Origin: Acanthaster planci
Lineage: Eukaryota; Echinodermata; Asteroidea; Valvatida; Acanthasteridae
DNA: 25,823 nucleotides
NCBI RefSeq assembly: GCF_001949145.1
Contig: NW_019091361.1
Coordinates: 2,777,825-2,803,647 of the forward strand
Direction: 5' to 3'
Under the pieces are notes generated by a model. The model did not search any database, had not been told where the DNA came from, and worked only from the letters and a program-made list of their open reading frames with translations. The position numbers and the translations under genes are program-made. Of this stretch, positions 20,123 through 25,823 are shown in pieces. Position 1 is the stretch's first letter; each line of letters starts with the position of its first letter.

Positions 20123-20238
20123 CCCACCGCACCCCCCAGATGGGCATGATGGGAAAGCGGTGGGAGTAGCCCATAGCTCTAACTGTGGGGTCCGGGAGCG
20201 GGGCAGACAACGGACCCTACAGTTCTGGGCCTACTCTA
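20123..20238 (+). repeat. GC-rich structured block in lamin intron 1
   Basis: Two stems lie in a GC-rich island within AT-rich intron. CCCACCGC (20123-20130) pairs exactly with GCGGTGGG (20157-20164). AACTGTGGGGTCCG (20181-20194) pairs with CGGACCCTACAGTT (20211-20224) over 14 bp with one G-U pair and a 16-base loop. After a seven-base bulge the outer bases (GAGTAG and CCCA with GGG and CTACTC) also pair. The long bulge argues against a canonical pre-microRNA. It may be a foldback repeat. Confidence 0.6.
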
Positions 20239-21445
20239 GGCTTGCATTAGTGTTTGCAATAGGCAAAGAATTTCAAAAAGTTACATTGTAGATATTGTTC
20301 TGATTATCCCTATAATCTGACACCAGATGTGGCTTCACTTTGGACATTTCCTTGTACGCCCATGTTGCTAGTGCTAGTACATGTATGAACAGTACTGTGT
20401 TGGCTCGAGTATGGAGCTACGGTATATGGCTCGAGCAAGAGAAATAACAGAGGTCGTGGGAATATGGCCTACCCTGACCCATTCATGTGATCAAAATGTA
20501 AGATTTGAAGTGGAAGGTAAAACCGTGGAGCTATGGTAAAAGTTTACTAACAGCCAACGTTCCACAGTCGATAAATATAACAGTTCATCAGCCATCTGCA
20601 TTGGATTTAATTTTGTGAAATTGACAGCAGTCTCTGTGAGTTTTACCATAGAGCAAGGAACAGTTATTTTTACCAAGAAATGAAAAATCATATGCGAACA
20701 CAGCTATTTAAATATTACGGCAAGGTTGCCCTAAGGTTCATGTTACTAAACCCTATTTCCTCCAAATTTCACCTTTTTAAAGTAAATTTGTTAGTGTTTG
20801 ACACAAAAATTGTGATATCCCAATATGGAAATTAAATTCCTCATTGATGCAATTTTCTGGTGTTGTTTACTGATTCCAATGTGCTTTTGCGTGTTTAGGG
20901 CCTACCATGTTTTATATCGGCACAGAAACTGAACATGCACTGTGATTTTTTTTCTGAACTTCAAATTTCTTTAATTTACCATGATGAATGTAGTTTTGTT
21001 CTGTGCTTATATTTTGCTGTGTTTAAAGATAATAGTAATTAATATTCGGAAAAAACAGTCATTTCTTTGTAGAATTACATGTTCTATCGTTGTAGTTTAT
21101 ATATTGCTGAAATCTCTACAGTTCTATGCTGAATCATGGAAATTAAGTCTTGTTATTAAAGGCCTACTTATGGACAACATTTTAACTTGCTTGAATTTTC
21201 CCAAACTCAAGATTTGCCCCTTTTTGAGGAGATGCAAATTTGTATTGTCATATATATATATGGAGGAAATGAAACGTAAATTCAGGTTTGGACTGAAAGA
21301 AGACAAATTATTTGCTTAGCAAGCCGTTTTGAAAGTGTACCCCGGAGTGTATTGTTTCAGTACTTCACGTTTTGCTTAAAATGATTTCTGGAATTGGAGC
21401 AGTGCTAACCACAATGCATGCTGCCAGCCATCTGTAGTCTAGCCC
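20239..21445. other. Intron sequence, nothing recognised
   Basis: AT-rich. The 112-codon open frame at 20981-21319 is hydrophobic because of T-rich composition and lacks any family signature. A TATATATA run lies near 21251. Confidence 0.5.
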
Positions 21446-21489
21446 ACATGTACAATGTACAGTACAGTATACATGTACTGTACATGTAC
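21446..21489. repeat. GTACATGTAC-type palindrome cluster with 11-bp stem
   Basis: The bases 21455-21465 pair with 21475-21485 over 11 bp around a nine-base loop, within a run of overlapping ACATGTAC, GTACAGTAC and GTACATGTAC words. Similar words recur at 23360-23387, 24207-24222 and 25065-25082. Confidence 0.7.
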
Positions 21490-24400
21490 CATCTACCCAC
21501 GCTATCTCCAAGGTCATCCACGAGTGTTCTGCACACAGGTGGGTACCCACATCACAAGGGGTGCACAGGCCGGTTTTTCAAATGGGCTAGTTTTTCCTAT
21601 TGAAGCATTCAGTTGTGAATAATAAGGCTCCCAAGCATCAATAGTTTCCCGGGAAGTTACAATGAAACCTCGTAAGCGTTAGCGTCAGCGTCAGCATGGT
21701 ACCTGGATTTGTGGTTGGCATGGGTGACTTTGTCATTAAAGCTCAGTGAGGATTTAAGTGCCTTTGCTACAGCAACAAAATGAATACTATGTAATTGTAA
21801 ACTGTACGCTGGGTGGGACAACACTTCTGTGTGCAGACTAGTTTGGGCTTGCGTGAAGAGCCCCCCCCATTGTGGTGGCCCCCTTTGGAAACTTAGGATT
21901 AAACATCTGTACGTCAGGATCTGCCATCTTTCCAATAGTGGAGTAATTATTGGGACTTCTTTATAGCTGTTCACATTGCACTGGACCATTTAGAATTAGC
22001 ATTGCAGAATTCGTCAGTAGTTTGTACAGTTACGAAAGTTCACTGCATGTTACAATTGGACAGAAACACTGATGTGGAGAGATTCCCCGTTTCATTTATG
22101 GTTTGAAACCACTACTCTTTCATTTAAATTTTCTCTGTTTTCAGTCACTTCTATTAAATTTCTGATACAGACGTCTGAAAAAAAATTTCATGTCAAATAG
22201 TTAAATAACTGTTCAGGAAAGACAAGGACAGAAGAATCCAAGAAAGGCAAGATGTAAATCATATCAGACTATTTGTTATAAATCTTATTCGAGAGCAACA
22301 TTACATAAATGTATATGCACTGCCAAACATTGGGGCAACAGTGATTTTCAAGGAATCTACATTAAAAAACTAACAACTTTTCTACCGCTCTCATGGTTGA
22401 TTAAATCAAAAAGACGGGCGTAAATTTATTTTTATTTGAGTGCATGTCCAAACTGATATAATTGAATAAAACCTTGTTTTGTCTGTCAGGCTGTATTTAA
22501 ATGAAGCTTCAGAGCCTGCATGAAAAAAAAAAATTAATTCCATGGGATTGTAAACTTGATGCGGACTAAAATGTGGACACCAGTGCCTGTAATTTTGGAG
22601 GATTTTGGGAAAGTATTCGCTTTTTGTAGAATCACGTGGGAATGGCATCATTGCAGCTTTTGAAATGTTGTCCGGTCCCATGGTATAAGAAACAGACACA
22701 GCACCCCCAAAATTGCTAAGCAACATAAACAGAAATCACTGAACCGACTATGTCTATTGTGTCAAGTTGCCAGATTGAGGCTGGGCATGCCTATGGCGGC
22801 ATCGTGCAAAGAGCGAACTGTCGGAGTGTAGGCCCAATATTCTTGTGTTGAACGACATGTACGGGACATGAATATCTTTGTGAATAGATTTTGCTGAAAT
22901 CATGTGTAATCATGAATAAGACTGGTTCACTGTCTTTCTTCCTCTTGATACATCCTTGATGTATCCTCTGATACTTACAGATTTGGGCAATTTACTCACA
23001 TACGATACGTAACGTTAAATGCAAGTTCACATACATGCACATCGTGTGAAAACATGGTGCGTTTAATGCATTGTGATGTAAAAAACAATTCAGCCGTCGG
23101 TCCCCATTCAGATTGTTTCATTTTCACAAAACATGGCATGGGCAGACAATTTGTCGATATTTCCTGCAATTAGTGCAAAATGCTCAAACTCTTGTTTTGC
23201 CGTAACATGAGTGTTGGCAAATGTGCCGTGTCATAATTGTGACCTTGGCCCATGGACTGTCTCTCCTTAATTAATAATTAAGTTGTATATACTCATCACT
23301 CAAAAATAAATGATAGGGGTGCGAAATACAAAACATGATTTCTTTGTTCATGTGTCAAAACTACATGTAAATACATGTATATGTACAGTTTGCGCGGACA
23401 TGTTACATCCTGCTTCGTTCAAGCAAGATACCATACACAATGTGTATGAATGCCCTGCCTTTTGTGTTCAGAGTGGACCATCCCCGTTTTGCATGTTACA
23501 TACGTCAGCTTCCTTAGGAAGTAGGTTAAACTTTTTCATGGGCCACTTCCAGATCTATTTAAGGTCAGGAGGCATCAATGAGCATGTGGCTGGTTGGATA
23601 AAAGACAAGGGAAGTGATGTCATCGGCGGTGCTTGTGTTTTTTCTTTGAATGAGCTTGTCACCTCTGGAGTAATTTAACACCTACGTAGTGTATGTATTT
23701 GTGCCATAGTGTCAAATGAAGTGACATAACAAAAATGCACTATGCACACTGCAAAATGCACAGGTACAAGTTCTCTTTGTTTAACTTCTGTGTAGCCTAG
23801 CCTCAGGGACCAAACCTGTTTTGCCCAGGTTGTTTTGCCAAATCGGTGAAAACATTAATATCGCTGCATTCATTTCAACAATGGTTTGGAAGGTAAACTG
23901 CCTGTAACCAAAATAAAGTGCTGTTGCGAAAATTACATGACCCTCTTAGTCAAATACAAGCTGGATACATGCCGAAATTCCCAACAGGGTGTGAAAAGGC
24001 ATTCCGATGCACTGAACTGCAGCAGTGTGGTACTTTTGTAATGATTTACAAGCATGGATTTACAATTTGATTTCAGTCTTAGATCAAAGAGCACTCTTCC
24101 AGTGTCCCCTAAACAGTACCGGTAGTTCTTTATTGCTTTATGTGATTAAAACATTCACTTGTAAAACGTGGTCTCTCCTGCCATGCTACCAGCCACGTGG
24201 TTCCACGTACATGTACATGTACAGCACACACCACACACACACAGCTACATGGAACTAGGGAGTGGCACTTGCCAACTACTATAGGACACCCTTGACATTT
24301 GAACTCCTGGTCGGGCGCATTCCAGTCTGGCAGACTTTTTTGCACTCACAAGTCAATGAATGAGTGAAGGACAGGGCAATTGACAGTGATGGAGTCCTGA

Positions 24401-25132
24401 TGAGGTTGATTGATTATTTTATTTGATTGAACTGAACCTAAATCATGCAGGAATAAAACAACAGTGTGCAGTGTTAAAAGACTGACTTTCTGTAAACCTT
24501 TGTCACTGCAAAACAATTGAATGACATGACTTACTATTATTCAACTAGGTGTACATGTGTGACTGATTAACGTTTTAGCTTGACAGTACAAGGTTGGCAG
24601 TTTCTAACCAACTTTAAAAGTATAAATAACATGATTGAATTGTTCTCAATTTGTGCAAAACTAGACTTTCTGGACCAAAATGAAATTCTGTTAATCAAGC
24701 TAGATTTGTGGATACATGTTCTTTGTTTTGTATATAAATAATTTGTGGAAGTCAGGATACGCTAACGATACACTAATACAAACTAATAAATCACATACAT
24801 CATTTCTGAGACTTTGACCTTTATTGGAACTTGGAAGGAGTGTCCCCCTCCCTGTAAATGATCACATCCCAAAGATAAAACTACTTGGTAACACTTTGGC
24901 CAGAATGGCCTTCATTCTGCTGTAGAAAATCAATCATTCATGCTGCATACATGTGTGTGGCCCAGTTTGATCAACTGAAGTTGGTCAGTCACTGGGTCTA
25001 CTACCAGGGAAGATTGGTCAGGGGTCAGCATGTGGTCACTGATCATACTTGGGCAGTGTATCTGGTACATGTACTGTACATGCAGGTACATTTAGACCGA
25101 GATCAGAGAGGGCAGTACAAGTAGCAGGGTTT
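21490..25132. other. Intron sequence, no exon recognised
   Basis: Contains a palindrome CTTAATTA-A-TAATTAAG (23266-23282) holding homeodomain-type TAATTA words, an E-box palindrome CCACGTGG (24193-24200), a 16-bp palindrome GTACATGTACATGTAC (24207-24222) and a short CA run (24225-24242). The 122-codon frame at 23310-23678 is unrecognised and most likely fortuitous. Confidence 0.5.
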
Positions 25133-25211
25133 TAGAGCTGTGCCGAATATCTGAATATTTGATTGATTATCGAATATTTGAATATTATTTTCCAAATTTG
25201 AATATTCAAAT
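25133..25211 (+). mobile_element. hAT-like terminus with GAATATT array
   Basis: TAGAGCTGTGCCGAATA at 25133 is followed by repeated GAATAT, GAATATTTGA and GAATATT words and then the inverted word AATATTCAAAT. Short TAGRGNTG-type starts followed by GAATATTCG arrays are familiar from hAT transposon ends. No opposite terminus is seen before the window ends. Assignment is tentative. Confidence 0.35.
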
Positions 25212-25823
25212 GCAAAAGTCATGAAAAGGAAGGGAGAATTTTCTGTTTTTAAATGAGAAAAATTGCACTGCAGAGGCTTGTTTCAAGCAGCAAAATCTTA
25301 CGACGACTCAAAAAGTAAATTATTCATTACAAAATTTCAAAGGAATAGAAATCTTTAACATGGTAAGAAGTATTTTTATCTCTTAAATCGTGGCTGGAGA
25401 TACTCCAGGGTGTGAGAAGCTATTATAGTGGTTATAATGTACCATTGAAATTCATCTTTTTCAAAATATCTAAGTCGTTTTGCATTTTTCTTCCATCTTT
25501 GTCAATTTTACACATGTAAGTGTGAGCTGGTGAAACTCATCAGAAAAGCTCGAGATCGTCCTAAAGTCAGTGAGATGGGCTGTGCCACAGTTGAATAGGC
25601 AGGGGAAAACCTGGGTAGCAGCCATTATCAGGAGAACAGACAGTTTTCTCAATTTACACATGACATGGAAGTTTTCAAGGAATTTTGCAGGTCGAGACCG
25701 AGACCAGGACATCCGAGGCAGAGACCAACCAGAAACCAATGTTTAGTTTTTACCAAAAGGTAAATAGGGACAAACATATGGCAGTACAATTAAGTATAAA
25801 AAGAAATAAAATGAAAACATTAG
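25212..25823. other. Intron sequence, nothing recognised
   Basis: AT-rich with no exon, RNA gene or clear repeat. The minus-strand frame at 25470-25739 shows no family features. Confidence 0.5.

Larger units (their letters stand above)
19872..25823 (+). other. Lamin intron 1 (5' part, no exon 2 in window)
   Basis: The intron opens with GTAAGAA at 19872, close to the animal donor consensus. No open frame to the end of the window resembles the coil 1B continuation expected from lamin exon 2, so the intron is at least 5.95 kb. It is AT-rich. Longer open frames inside it (20981-21319 and 23310-23678) match no family I recognise and look like chance ORFs. It contains a GC-rich structured block (20123-20238), palindromic GTACATGTAC clusters, a TAATTA palindrome (23266-23282) and a possible hAT terminus (25133). 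Long first introns often hold regulatory elements, but none can be proven from the sequence alone. Confidence 0.85.

Noticed and set aside
20981-21319. Membrane-protein-like 112-codon frame in lamin intron 1
   Set aside because: Hydrophobicity follows from T-rich sequence. No conserved motif or promoter.
23310-23678. Cys-rich 122-codon frame in intron 1
   Set aside because: Cys spacing fits no known fold and there is no signal peptide at its start. Likely fortuitous.
1-25823. CRISPR arrays, bacterial operons or phage-type systems
   Set aside because: No regularly spaced repeats with unique spacers and no prokaryotic gene structure; the exon with a GT donor shows this is animal nuclear DNA.

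Overview
This is a eukaryotic window from an invertebrate animal. There are no operons, ribosome binding sites or long prokaryote-style genes. The base composition is AT-rich, and the sequence is full of short palindromes, inverted repeats and miniature transposon-like pieces. The words TACATGTA, GTACATGTAC and AGGCCTA recur. Together with a lamin whose first exon has vertebrate-like structure, this suggests a deuterostome invertebrate, most likely an echinoderm. The species is not determined here.

Only one protein-coding segment is convincing: the first coding exon of a nuclear lamin gene on the + strand, 19483-19871. It holds the serine-rich head with two SP sites, all of coil 1A and the start of coil 1B, and it ends at a clean GTAAGA donor in phase 2. 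From memory, that is the same place and phase as the end of exon 1 in vertebrate lamin genes. A plausible TATA-less promoter lies just upstream (19279-19355), with an E2F-like site, a CACGTG E-box, a perfect ETS core and an initiator-like word. A 30-codon upstream ORF sits in the 5' leader. No exon 2 is visible, so intron 1 runs from 19872 past the window end (more than 5.9 kb).

The 19.2 kb upstream shows no recognisable exon. Its contents, left to right, are: a strong TATA motif at the left edge (32-44); a hAT-like terminal repeat (457); a tRNA-derived SINE-like repeat on the minus strand (664-819); a possible decayed transposase helix-turn-helix scrap (1769-1893); a three-copy 95-bp tandem repeat (2576-2856); a CpG-rich block with an ATGGCGG word (4640-4960); a cluster of foldback elements at 8171-8668; smaller palindromes (9152, 9842, 10238); a TA-flanked foldback (10327-10490); a purine-biased tract (12480-12910); a C-run tract able to form a G-quadruplex on the minus strand (16164-16196); a large CGACG-rich foldback element (16735-17175) next to another inverted pair (17231-17430); a CRE plus TATA pair (18626-18651); and a CAAA microsatellite (18951-18987). 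Intron 1 holds a structured GC-rich block (20123-20238), GTACATGTAC palindromes and a hAT-like terminus (25133).

I see no evidence of a previously undescribed multi-gene system. The most interesting material is the dense set of foldback/MITE-type elements and the compact lamin promoter.
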